This document shows, one piece after another, positions 28,201 to 38,664 of a stretch of DNA of 64,000 nt; the stretch's first letter is position 1; every line of letters begins with the position of its first letter. The stretch spans positions 16,258,651-16,322,650 of the forward strand of contig NC_080059.1 in assembly GCF_026212465.1 (NCBI RefSeq), given 5' to 3'. Made by a program: the position numbers and the translations under genes. The notes beneath the pieces were generated by a model, which worked only from the letters and a program-made list of their open reading frames with translations, was not told where the DNA came from and ran no database searches. The DNA is from Amaranthus tricolor (Eukaryota; Streptophyta; Magnoliopsida; Caryophyllales; Amaranthaceae).

Positions 28201-29199
28201 AATGAACAATAAACGATAAAGAATGAACAAGGATCAATTATCAATGAATAATAAACGCTGAACAATGTACAATGAACACTTAATGATGAACAACGAACAT
28301 GGATCAATGATCAATAAACAATGAACGATGATCAATGACGAATTATCAATGAACAATGAACGATGAACAATAAACAAGGAACAATTATTAAGGAACAATG
28401 AACAATGACTAATGAATGATGAACAATGAACAAGGATCAATGATCAATGAACAATTAAGGATAAAGAATGAATAAGGATCAATTATCAATGAATAATAAA
28501 CACTCAACAATGAAAAATGAACACTTAATGATGAACAATTAACAAGGATCAATGATGAATGAACAATGAATGATGAAAAATGAACAAGGAGCAATTATCA
28601 AGGTACAATGAATGATGAACAATGAACAATATACAATGAATGAATGAAAAATGAACGATGAACAATGATCAATGAACAATGAACGATGAACAATGAACAA
28701 TGAACAAGGATCAATGAACAACGATCAATGAACAATTAACGATGAATAATGAACAATGAACAAGGATTAATGATCAATGAACGATGATCAATGAACAATA
28801 AACGATAATCAAAGATGAATGAAGAATGAAAAATAAATGATGAACAATGAATAAGGATCAATTATCAAGGAACAATGAACGATGAACAATGAACAAGGAT
28901 CAATTATCAATGAACAATGAACGATGAACAATGCATAATGAACAATGAGCAATGATAAATGAACAACGAACGATGAATAATGACCAATGAATAATGACTA
29001 ATGAACAATGACCAACGAATGCTGAACAATGAATAAGGATCAATGATCAATGATCAATGAATAATGAAGAATGAACAAGGATCAATGACCAATGAATAAT
29101 AAATGATAAAGAATGAAATGGGATCAATTATCAATGAATAATAAACGCAAAACAATGAAAAATGAACACTTGATGTAAAATGAACAAGGATTAATGATC
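25222..29199. repeat. 4 kb minisatellite with a 7-bp unit
   Basis: Nearly the whole stretch is built from heptamers of the form ACAATGA and single-base variants: ACGATGA, TCAATGA, ATAATGA, ACAAGGA. On the minus strand the unit lacks stop codons in most registers. This creates long meaningless frames rich in Ser, Leu, Phe, Ile, Val, His and Cys. Longer blocks recur, for example TGAACACTTAATGATGAAC with its flanks at ~26,086, 27,709, 28,277 and 28,522. The array thus carries irregular higher-order structure above the heptamer. Confidence 0.95.
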
Positions 29200-29248
29200 A
29201 AATAACTAAATAAATTAAATAATCAAATAATTAATTAAATTAAATAAC

Positions 29249-29698
<450 letters not shown>

Positions 29699-30261
29699 TG
29701 GAGAGTCTAATGCATACTACAAATGAATCTAAGACGTATACAATATTAGTCATAGGATATTAGTCATAGGACATGTGAACTTAGATAAAAATCAAAAAAT
29801 AAATTCAATTTCAAAAATAAAACCTACTTTTCAATATATAGAACCAATATGAATGTGTGTTTCGCTCCAAACGAATTTTTCAAAGCACCCTCAATATATT
29901 CTTTAACGTCATCGACTTCTCTATGCATCTAACACATGCCATCGCTCTAGGACAAAACCACCCAATTTCTATTGGGGTTTTCGCAACTATTCAAATCCTC
30001 GAAAGTCGCACTAAACTCACGAATAACACATTATGTCAGTCGTTCGGTTATTAAAACAATTAAACGATAAAGCCCAAAATGTAACAACATAAATTAAACA
30101 TCACCTCATGTCGACATGGATAAGAGATATATTTAACATATCCCCTCTCAAAAATTCGCCAATATCAACTGGACCGATAATTACAAACGAAATTACAAAC
30201 GGACTTTCAACAAAGTTGAATTGGTCATTTTGCAGGGATAGGATGATTAAGTTTTCTAAGA
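29699..30261. other. Unassigned stretch
   Basis: Low-GC sequence with one 65-residue open frame (29,857-30,054) that shows no motif I recognise. It could be the interior of the CACTA element that ends at 30,372, but no transposase motif supports this. Confidence 0.5.
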
Positions 30262-30372
30262 ACCGCAGCATATAATATTATTTTTTCCCTCATTTTTTCA
30301 TGCTATTAAATGTTGCGTGTTCAAAATACCACAGCAAATGTTATGCAGCAGATAAGATTTTTTCCACTAGTG
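30262..30372. mobile_element. CACTA element terminus (remnant)
   Basis: ACCGCAGCA at 30,262, CACAGCAAATG at ~30,330 and GCAGCAGATAAG lead to TTTTTTCCACTAGTG ending at 30,372. The terminal sequence and the ACCGCAGCAAA-type subterminal repeats match the right end of the CACTA element at 43,202-47,187. No matching left end was found upstream, so the element is truncated or its left end is diverged. Confidence 0.75.
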
Positions 30373-30493
30373 CCAACCCCTCCGTGATAGCCGTGGAGTT
30401 TTGCAAATAAAAATATTGTTAGCTAAAAAAATGCCAACATAAACAGAATAAACGAGAAGTCACAACACACCTTCGGAGGGGTTGGCAATAGTG
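30365..30493. mobile_element. Small 129 bp CACTA-like element
   Basis: Terminal inverted repeats of 20 bp with one mismatch: CACTAGTGCCAACCCCTCCG at 30,365 and its partner ending GGTTGGCAATAGTG at 30,493. The CACTA ends suggest a very short non-autonomous CACTA element. It shares the palindrome CACTAGTG with the end of the preceding CACTA remnant. I see no matching 3-bp target duplication, so the boundaries are tentative. Confidence 0.55.
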
Positions 30494-31394
30494 TGGCAGA
30501 TTCCACCCTTCTATCCCGGTTGTGGGCAGCCCTCATCATATTTAACTTACCTATTAAGTCGGAATGTTTTTTGCGATGTTCCTCTTTGGCAAATCTTGAA
30601 AAAGTGAAAGGTTAGATGACAAAAGAGAAACCCCCGGAAAAGTGGGATAAAATAGACTTACGCTTATCAATCTTTAGAATGATATCGAAGGCCAACAACA
30701 AATATTTATTCCGCAGATGCTTCTTATCAGGTATCCAGTTAAGTTGGACATAAACTGATTTGCTTCCTTGCTAAACGTCTATTTGTGCATATTCTATTAT
30801 CACAGTCTCATCCAATGTACATTGCAAGATATGACTGTTTATCGGTTTATGCTAAGTTAATTATTGTTTGAATTGTTTATTTAGGTTTGCTTTCAATTCT
30901 TCAAATTTGAAGTTTATCGGTGTTTTTATACCGCATATATTTTTATTCATTGATGAGTTTATACAAAAATGTTACAACTGGTGATCAAAATTGATATATC
31001 ATAAATTAAATGATGTACATTGCAAATTGTTATTTTTTGAACCCATGATTTTTTGCATTAGAGAAAGCCACACTACTAAGTTATTGAAAATCCAACATCA
31101 ATTATTCATTTAGGGAAAGAGTAATTTCTCAACTCAATTCTTATTCTTAAACTTCGTAACCCTTTTCATTTTACCGTAACCTTTTTTATTTATTTTTTAC
31201 TTTGAATACTTCCATTTCCATAAATTGGGGTTTGAATTTTTCTCTTTCATCCTTCATCTTCCTCTTAATTACATTGTTGTAGTGATTGGGGTTTTGATTT
31301 CGCCAAATATGAAGAAAGAGATGATATTTTGTTCTTTTGTTCATCTTATTTATCTTTTTATTTTACTTAATTTCAAATTTAATCGAAATTTGGT
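30494..31394. other. Unassigned stretch
   Basis: AT-rich, no convincing gene. Pyrimidine-rich sequence after 31,100 (for example TTTCATCCTTCATCTTCCTC at ~31,247) resembles a plant leader or intron. A GATGATATTTTGTTC segment near 31,320 weakly repeats the end of the direct repeat at 31,395. Confidence 0.4.
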
Positions 31395-31643
31395 TTTTTT
31401 AGGTTTATCAAGTTTTCATTGTATTCATTTTTTTTTATCTGATTTAACCTAAATTTGTTGAACTGTGAGATTTAATTGTGTGTGTTGTTTCATGAAGCTT
31501 AGACTTTGATTTTTTCTTTGTTTCGTACTTTTGATTTAGGGTTTTTTGGTATTGATGTTACGTAAGTTTGTTGCTTTTTTTTTCAGCTGATTTACCCTAT
31601 TTCAACATGAATAAGAGGAAGAAAAGAGGTGATGTTTTGTTTT
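31395..31643 (+). repeat. Direct repeat flanking MULE1, left copy
   Basis: About 250 bp containing TTCATTGTATTCATTTTTTT, CATGAAGCTTAGACTTTGAT, TTAGGGTTTTTTGGTATTGA and TTTCAACATGAATAAGAGG. It recurs in the same orientation at 38,665-38,905 on the other side of MULE1, about 85-90% alike by eye. It is far too long to be a target-site duplication. Confidence 0.85.
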
Positions 31644-31650
31644 TCCCAAT

Positions 31651-31755
31651 CCTTATAATCCGCCACCCTTTTCATTTTTTCGCCACCCCCCCAGTAAATT
31701 ACCATATTGCCCTTGGTTTTTGAAAAAATTACAATTATGCCATTAAAGCTAAAAT
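31651..31755 (+). repeat. MULE1 left terminal inverted repeat
   Basis: Contains CGCCACCCTTTTCATTTTTT then CGCCACCCC, ATATTGCCCTTGG and AAATTACAATTATGCCATT. Each has its reverse-complement partner at 38,545-38,650 in the right order. Confidence 0.85.
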
Positions 31756-31759
31756 TTTC

Positions 31760-31767
31760 TATATAAA
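31760..31767 (+). promoter_or_regulatory. TATA box for the PMD gene
   Basis: TATATAAA just inside the left terminal repeat. It is about 100 bp upstream of a perfect splice donor (GAG then GTAAGT at 31,870) that opens the 5'-UTR intron. The position fits a promoter supplied by the terminal repeat. Confidence 0.6.
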
Positions 31768-31900
31768 CCACAATCACACTAAAAATACTCTCACTACAAC
31801 TAAAAACCAACATACAAAAGCAAAATTTGGGAGCAAAAATTAAGTTCAATCCGGAATTTATCAATCGAGGTAAGTTATTTGTAATTAAATTTAATCACGA

Positions 31901-32032
31901 AAAAAAAAAAAAAATTATAGGAGTCGCCCAGATCTAGGCGACTGGACCCCGGTTCAGTCGCCTAATTTTAGGCGACTGAACCGGGGTCGAGCCGCCCAGA
32001 TCTGGGCGACTCCTATAATTTTTTTTTTTTTT
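31901..32032. repeat. 132 bp near-perfect palindrome in the PMD leader intron
   Basis: Two 65-bp arms separated by 2 bp pair with only three mismatches. From the outside in: an A-run against a T-run, then TTATAGGAGTCGCCCAGATC, GGCGACT, GACCCCGG and TTCAGTCGCCTAA. It lies inside the predicted 5'-UTR intron (31,870-32,406). The transcript would fold into a very stable hairpin. Confidence 0.95.
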
Positions 32033-32104
32033 ATTTTTTCCGTATGTATTTTATTAATTTTATTATTATTAATTTAATTATTATTATTATTGTATTGTTA
32101 TTTT

Positions 32105-32265
32105 TGTTAATATTAAATATATGTTAATGTTATTATTATTAATATTATTATTATTATTGTGATTGTTAATTTTGTATTATTAAATATATGTTAATGTTGT
32201 TATTATTAATTTTATTATTATTATTGTTATTGTTATTTTTATTTATTATTAAATATATGTTTATG
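32105..32265 (+). repeat. AT-rich tandem repeat, ~68 bp unit
   Basis: TTAAATATATGTT recurs near 32,115, 32,182 and 32,251, embedded in ATT-rich sequence. It lies in the PMD leader intron between the palindrome and the splice acceptor. Confidence 0.7.
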
Positions 32266-32409
32266 TTTTGTATATATTTTTTTTAATTAAATGTTAATAA
32301 TTTTTTGTTTTTTTTTTGTTATTTTTTTCCATATTTTATTTATGATTATTATGTATTTAGAAATATTATTATTTATAATATTGAATGAAACCGTAAAAAA
32401 TTGTAGAAA

Positions 32410-34502
32410 ATGGCTGGTAATCAAGGAAAAGGAAAGGGTTTTTTTAGGCAATTGTTGAGAGGTAATAGTTCTAGGCCTACCTTACTCAGAGGGGACCCGC
32501 ATGAGAGAAGGGTCACGGGTTCTGCTAGGAGGGCTAGGCAGGAAGAGGCGGCCAGACACAGTGAGGCCCAAAGGTCGAGTACGCTGAACCAAGTGCGTAC
32601 TCATTTTGATGACCAGGCTGATAGCCTCCAGAGTAGTTGGGGGGTTTATAGTGATGATGATAATGATGCTGATGATGTTCAGTTCCAAGGTCCTGAGCCT
32701 GCCCCATTGGACTGGACTATAGTTCGTGGCCTCGAAGGCAGATTTGCCCGTGGCGGCCCTAGTTCTTCCGCCGCATCTGAGCGTGCAGGAGGAAGTTTTG
32801 TCGATAATGAGCCGCCACGGGGCAGGCCCTCACAGTCCACTAACACAGACTGGTTAGTGACATCACCCCAGCCCGGGGGGCCGACAGATACGCGACTGAT
32901 CCCTAGCTATGGCGGGCACATAGCTAAACTTATTTATGACGGCTCCGAGCGTACGCCTCCGATTCTGGAGTGCCGTATTAGGAAGAGACCGGTGGAGTCC
33001 ATCATCGGATTGAGGGATTTGTCCGTTGAGCTAGTCGATTTTCTACCTTCCACTTCCCTCGGTCGACTACCGGTCATTATGCACCAGCACATCGACTCTG
33101 CTTTGATATCGGCGTTCGTCGAGAGGTGGCAGCCGGATACGAACACCTTTCACATGCCCTGGGGAGAGATGAAGATTATGTTGCACGACGTGCAACGCAT
33201 ATTGGGCATTTCTATTGATGGTTCTCTGCCGGCTGAGCCTTCGGAGGCGGAGTGGGAGGTTGGTATCACCAATCTGGTCGGCGAGCCTCTGTCTGAGCTT
33301 CGACGTAAAGGTTCATTCACCAGCGGATGCATAAGCGTTGCTGAACTGATGCGGCTGTGTCATAGGTCGCATGCCTTGGATACCCAGACCACAACGTACT
33401 ACATGGCTGTCATCGGCTCTACCTTGTTGGCGGATAAGACCAGGACTGGCATGCGACCTCACCCGATAGTTGTCGTCAACGACGATGAACAGGACGTGGC
33501 TTGGGGTGCGGTGACTTTGGCGTTCTTGTACAGGCAGCTCGGAATGGCATCTAGGGCTGGTTGCAAGACCATTGCTGGATGCCTCACATTGCTCCAGACA
33601 TGGATCTATGAGTACTTCCCCGCTTTCCGCCCTCATCCTCGCCGAGATGATGTGCCAAACACGACTAGGGCGGAGATGTGGACGCCGAAGAAAGTAGGTC
33701 GTGAGCTGGACAGGTTGATATCATTCCGCAAGGTTCTGGACTCAATGACAGAGACTCAGGTATTTTACATTACATTTTGTCATGCATGTTGTTTTTTATC
33801 TGTAGGAAATTTTTTTTTTAACTTGGCCTGTAAGCAGGTTGAATGGACTCCCTACAATTGTGGAGCTGCTGCGTTGCTGAATGAGCACCCACGCACCACA
33901 GTCATCGGGGGTATCACCTGCTTTGATGTTGTGGAGGTGTATTTGCCGGAGCGGGCATTGCGACAGATTGGGTTCGTGCAGTCTATTCCTCCAGCTCCTA
34001 TGAGACCAGCCAAGGCTCTTCGACCGGCACACGGAACCTACTCCGTGACCTTTCCTTCTTCTGCTGCTGCATTTGTGGAGGCGTGGAGTAGGTTCCCCTA
34101 CAGTGGCCGCCTTGTTGAGCAGGGACTTCGACGGGCTACTTTTCCTTCAGAGACTGAACCTAATTACGTTGAATGGTTCAGAGTTTGCTCGCACCCGTAC
34201 ATATCCCGAGACGAATTGCTGGCTTCCGGTCCTGGTCCTGGTCAGAGCAGATGTGATTACGTGAGTTTTATTATAAATTTTTTTTCAAGTTTCTTTTATT
34301 TAATGATTTAATAACGCACATTGTACTGTTGTGTTTTCAGTTCGCGAAAGAATGGGTCAGTCGATTCTCTCCAGTGGCAAGACTACCTACGCGGCTTGCG
34401 GATTTGAACTCCCGTCAACGACATGCGTTAGAAATATACCTTAATGATTGTAGAGAATTATATGATCAATGGCAAACTGATCAAGGGCAAGGCCCTGAAT
34501 AG
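32410..34502 (+). CDS. Plant mobile domain (PMD) protein, three coding exons
   Basis: Predicted 644-residue protein from exons 32,410-33,759, 33,838-34,260 and 34,341-34,502. All junctions are phase 0 with GT-AG introns (CAG then GTATTT; AAGCAG; TAC then GTGAGT; TTTTCAG). The first 78-bp intron is a multiple of three and open, so an unspliced frame also reads through it; homology favours removal, which gives ...SMTETQ joined to VEWTPYN. A further 5'-UTR intron spans 31,870-32,406. Residues 1-160 are basic, acidic and low-complexity. From about residue 165 the plant mobile domain begins, with the hallmark DSALISAFVERW and WGEMKIMLHDVQRILG near residues 229-267. The family includes host MAIN/MAIL proteins involved in silencing and genome stability, and transposon-borne relatives. 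No catalytic residues are known for the domain. This copy is a transposon passenger, since it lies inside MULE1's terminal repeats. Confidence 0.92.
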
Positions 34503-34731
34503 TCTGTACTGAAACTATTTTACATTATTTATTGCATTTAATTTCGTCAATGATTGCATTTAATTTACATAAATGTACACACTAACCCACATCACACAAA
34601 TACATGTATATTTGTCTACCAGCATTATAAATTCCTCCTATTAATCAAAGAAATAAATAAATTGTTAACAGCACACACTGTAGTATAATTATGGATTATA
34701 TACAACTTTTAATGAATGTCGTGTATAAATT
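34503..34731. other. Convergent intergenic gap of MULE1
   Basis: 229 bp of AT-rich sequence between the two stop codons. It must hold both polyadenylation regions; AATAAATAA at ~34,650 is a possible signal. No repeat or frame is evident. Confidence 0.6.
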
Positions 34732-37674
34732 CTATGGAGTATCTAAATTTACAGTATCGTCAGCGGTGTTATTTGTTGGTGGGGGTGCCCCGCGTAGATT
34801 ATTCCACAGCATAATCCTCGTAGTGAAATTTGTGTCAAGATCTTTCGCGAAATTGTCAGCTGCTTGTTTCCAACGTGGGTGGATCGGCGGCAGAGGGGAT
34901 GAATCGTCGTTCATAAAAAGTTGAACAAAATGATTTCGATTAACCCAAAGTATATGTATTAGTTTATTTACACTTCTCGCGGCCTGTGATTTTCTTAAAG
35001 GAAGAATCAAACAGTTGTTTAATGAATCACCGTTAGCAGAACCATAAAAAGCAATGGCAATGTTAAGAAACGTTGCTGCAGAGTAGAAAGCCATCGGTGC
35101 ATCGAACCAGTGCATGAAAGGAGCAGGTCCATCGGTGTGTGAACCTACTCTGAATATTGACTCGTCTAGTGACTCATGAGATAGATACAAAGTTAGGTAT
35201 TGCGCTCTGTTCATTTGCATTTCCATACTCATAGCACGTCTTAAAATAGGCCATGCTTCCTCGCCTCCCAGCTCTGTGACGACAATTGCTCTAAATCCAC
35301 AGTTACCATCACCTAACACATCAATCCAGTCGAACAAATAAGGAGGAAGCATGAATGGGATGTAATCAGGCCATGGAAACTGTGAGAAATCACGACCTCC
35401 TGGATCATCTACAATAAATGTAAATTAAGTTAATATAACCACAATAACAAATAATTAATGAAAAAAACTAAAATATAATTCAATTACCGGATAAGTTGAA
35501 ACTGAACTTAATTCCTACTGAAGATTGCGTCTCTCGGCCACTAGATCTGCCACTTGATCTCCCGCGGGAAGAAGATCTAGACCCTCGACCACGAGAAGAT
35601 GATCGGCTATATTCAAATGAACTTTTTCTCCTTCTCATGGTTTTACTAGTGCTTGGTCTTCCCTTTCTCGGTGGACTAGCGTAAGGCTCAGGTATATCCG
35701 CACCATCTGGGTGTAATTCATATTCAAGTACCTCAGCCATTCGGCGAACAAAAGCGGGATCAGATTTAAGGACTTCATCGACCAGAGATTGAAAGTACTC
35801 TTTGTCATTGGCGTTCGCGTTTCGTACTTCTTCATTGGGTTCGTCTCCTACCTCTGTGTACCTCAAAGTACTCCAGAATTCATGAATGTCATCCAAGTAC
35901 AAAGCACCATGTGATCCAATTTTTATTTGTAAATAACATGCACACGGCAATCCATGGGTTTTTAGAAGTACACAACCGCATTTGTTCAATGCAAAATCAC
36001 CCAGTTCTAACATGCGGTTAAACTCATTCTGGATCTGCTCCAAGGCATAGAGAGACACGTGGCGATATAGAGGTCTAAAGAAATACTGTCGTAGCATTCT
36101 TGGTACAGAAGTCATGGATTCCTGTAGCGATTGTCGGATTTTAGCTTGTTGATTTGTGATCTGTGCGTGCGCCCTTTTGAAAAGGGTATCGAATGAGCTA
36201 TTACCGCTTCCAAGGTAATACTTAAAAGACGAGTGTTGGCTTTCCACTCTGCTGGTAGTATGGTTACCAAAGTGTAAACCATCATTCGTCCACGCACGCA
36301 CAAATTTCTCTCTAAGTGGAATCCATGTTCCAGTCAAATATCGAACGACCCTTCGGTTCCTAACCGACCACGTACTGACGATCCCTTCCCATCTCTTTTC
36401 ATATTCCCGGATTGTAGCACTTTCAACCAAGGGGTTCCATCTACTTTTCCTAAATAACTGCCCTTGTTGATTTTTCTTGCCGCCGCACAACTTGTCCACC
36501 ATGTTCTCAACATCGTTGCCAATATGCCAGGTGCATAAAAAATGACGTACATCTACATTAAACAAAACAGTGAACGTAATTAAGACATTATCAATAGATA
36601 TAACCACAATAATAAACTCACAAAGCGTTTTTACCTGGGAAGACGTCACGAATAGCTGCAGATAAACCTTCGTCACGATCGGTTACAGTGACGCTAGGAG
36701 TCTGAGCACTGCCGAAAATATCTCTCAATCCCTGCAGCACCCACGAGTACGACACAGCCGCCTCATCTCGCATCAAACAAAACGCAACCAAGAAGTTGTG
36801 ATTTGTTGGCGTCATTCCGATGACTTCACATAGTGGCCACTTTGATTTGTTCGTTTTGTACGTTGTATCTATCAGCACAACATACGGCCACGTACGTATC
36901 ATTTGGATTGAAGTAGGATTTGCAATTAAAAGTCTGCTCAAGTGCCCGTCATTATCCAACTCTGTCCAGACCACATAATTATGTTCTGTGGCCATATGAA
37001 GACAGTGTTGAAGAGGAGTCCTGCCCTCCATTTCATCTCTCCTTATTGATTGCCTAATATTATATATCTGATTCATACTAGCATAAAAACCAGGAAAATT
37101 ATCTCTAATAGAATTCATAATAAAGGCCGGTTGCATTCCGGTTGCACTAAGCTGTCGTATGTGCTCCCGAATATCTACATTAATCCTCGCCCTTACATGA
37201 CCATCTCTGTACACCAAGAACGGGTGGTTATGTTTTCCCTTTTCACCAGGACACACCCTTACCGTCCAAGGTCTTTCTCCTGGTTTACGACTACTTCCTA
37301 CAATCATAAATTTACACCCACAACTCCTACTTTTAGAACCAGGTCGGGCAGCATTATCTACATTATCTACATCACCCCTAAGTTTACCATAGCGGTCACA
37401 TCTTAAATAACAACTAACTCTTGAACGTCCTTCTTTCTTTTTATAAGAAGCACGTGTAAATAGAAAACCGATTGTAATTGCTATCGCATCGGCCCAACTA
37501 TGTAACTCATCTATAGAGATAAATTCCCTATCCGTAACAAAGCGACCGGAGTAGTCTACGTTGTCTCCAAAATTTTCAAACTCCTGCACATTTGAAATGA
37601 TATAAATTAAGTACATTAATGACTACAATAATAATATTTGGATTAATATTAACAACAACAACAACAACAACAAC

Positions 37675-37720
<46 letters not shown>

Positions 37721-38341
37721 TTTATAATAATAATAATATTAATAAATAAATAGATAACGATAAATCAAATTAATAATGACAATAACAATAATAATTTTAA
37801 TAATAATAAAAACATTACGTTAACAAAAAAAATTTAAAAACATTTAAAATAAATAAATAATGACAAGAAAAATAATAACAATAATAATAATAGTTATAAC
37901 AATAATAAATAAATAAATAATTATAACAATAATAAATAAATAAATAAATAATAGTTATAACAATAATAATAATAACAATAATAATAATAATAATAATAAC
38001 AACAAATACAACAATAATAATAATTATTATAACAATAATAAATAAATAAATTACGTAAATTAAAATATTAAAAAATTTAAAAAATAAAAATATCAACAAT
38101 AAAAATTAAAATAATGACAACAACAATAATAATACTAACAATAATTATAATAATAATTTAAAAATACATTAATACGTAAATTTAAAAAAAAAAAAAAAAA
38201 AAAAATAGCAGTCGCCCAGATTTGTGCGACTTGACCATGGTTCAGTCGCCCAGATTTGTGCGACTTGTTTTTTTTTTTTTTTTTTCTTCGAACGGCAATT
38301 TTACGTACCGCATCCGACTCATAGTCGCTTTCGTTAGCCAT
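34732..38341 (-). CDS. Mutator-like (FAR1-type) transposase fused to OTU cysteine protease, four exons
   Basis: Predicted 907-residue protein from exons 38,341-38,309, 37,583-36,635, 36,552-35,488 and 35,408-34,732. Reading phases agree at every GT-AG junction and the total is exactly 908 codons. Residues 60-135 form a FAR1-type DNA-binding zinc domain (C69, C73, C99, C101, H129, H131). The MULE catalytic core has LIDTTY (D250), VTDRD (D313), CTWH (C334, H337) and, likely, the third acidic residue in TTSRVESQH (E431). A SWIM-like zinc site at 519-533 reads CGC...CAC, with Cys where the usual motif has His. An RKGRPSTSK element (623-631) and an Arg/Ser-rich linker follow. The C-terminal OTU domain has DGNCGF (D716, C719) and NHFVQL (H842), matching the catalytic Asp-Gly-Asn-Cys and His motifs. 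It would bind the element's ends and move it; the OTU part may remove ubiquitin. The short first exon is supported by a related start in MULE2. Confidence 0.88.
38211..38268 (-). repeat. Paired short hairpins in transposase intron 1
   Basis: Two direct copies of a 20-bp sequence beginning GTCGCCCAGAT and ending GTGCGAC, each able to fold on itself, are separated by TTGACCATGGTTCA. An A-run lies on one side and a T-run on the other. This lies in the intron between exons 1 and 2 (38,308-37,584) and mirrors the palindrome at the other end of the element. The rest of that intron (37,600-38,180) is ATT/ACA-rich low-complexity DNA. Confidence 0.85.
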
Positions 38342-38453
38342 ATTCAACCAACTACGCCTTACAACTTCTTTAACACTTTTTAGAGAGATAGTACCAGTTT
38401 TTAGTGAGATAGTACCGTGTTTCAATTCGTATTTCAAACGCATCTCAGAGTTC

Positions 38454-38463
38454 GATATATATA
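38454..38463 (-). promoter_or_regulatory. TATA box for the transposase-OTU gene
   Basis: On the minus strand TCTATATATATC lies about 115 bp upstream of the predicted ATG and just inside the right terminal repeat. This mirrors the layout of the PMD promoter. Confidence 0.55.
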
Positions 38464-38544
38464 GACAAATCATCCTCATTAAATTCTTAATAGTGTTATT
38501 AAGCGTGATTTACATTTATTAAGCGTGATTTACATTTATTAATT

Positions 38545-38650
38545 ATTTTTTAACTCCAATGGCATTTTTGTAATTCTTTTAAATCCAGGGGCAATTAAGT
38601 AATTTTGGAGAGGGGTGGCGAAAAAATGAAAAGTGGTGGCGAAAAATAGC
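38545..38650 (-). repeat. MULE1 right terminal inverted repeat
   Basis: Read on the minus strand: TTTTTCGCCACCACTTTTCA, then TTTTTTCGCCACCCC, AATTGCCCCTGG and AATTACAAAAATGCCATTGG. This matches 31,651-31,755 with scattered differences. Confidence 0.85.
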
Positions 38651-38664
38651 AACACCCTTGTTTT

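Larger units (their letters stand above)
31651..38650. mobile_element. MULE1: Mutator-like element with PMD and transposase-OTU genes
   Basis: A 7.0 kb unit bounded by ~100 bp terminal inverted repeats (31,651-31,755 and 38,545-38,650). It contains two convergent spliced genes, both open throughout: a PMD gene (+) and a FAR1/MULE transposase-OTU gene (-). Behind each terminal repeat lies a TATA box, a short leader and a first intron carrying GTCGC-rich self-complementary DNA. The long inverted repeats and MULE-type transposase place it in the Mutator superfamily. I could not identify a clean 9-bp target duplication. The intact frames suggest it could still be autonomous. Confidence 0.88.

Noticed and set aside
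25605..28721. Several minus-strand frames of 60-75 residues rich in Ser, Phe, Ile, His and Cys
   Set aside because: They arise because the heptamer unit lacks stops on that strand; no start context, no conservation and no domain.
32482..34032. Minus-strand frames opposite the PMD gene
   Set aside because: Shadows of a GC-richer coding region; no motif, while the plus strand has the PMD domain and spliced exons.
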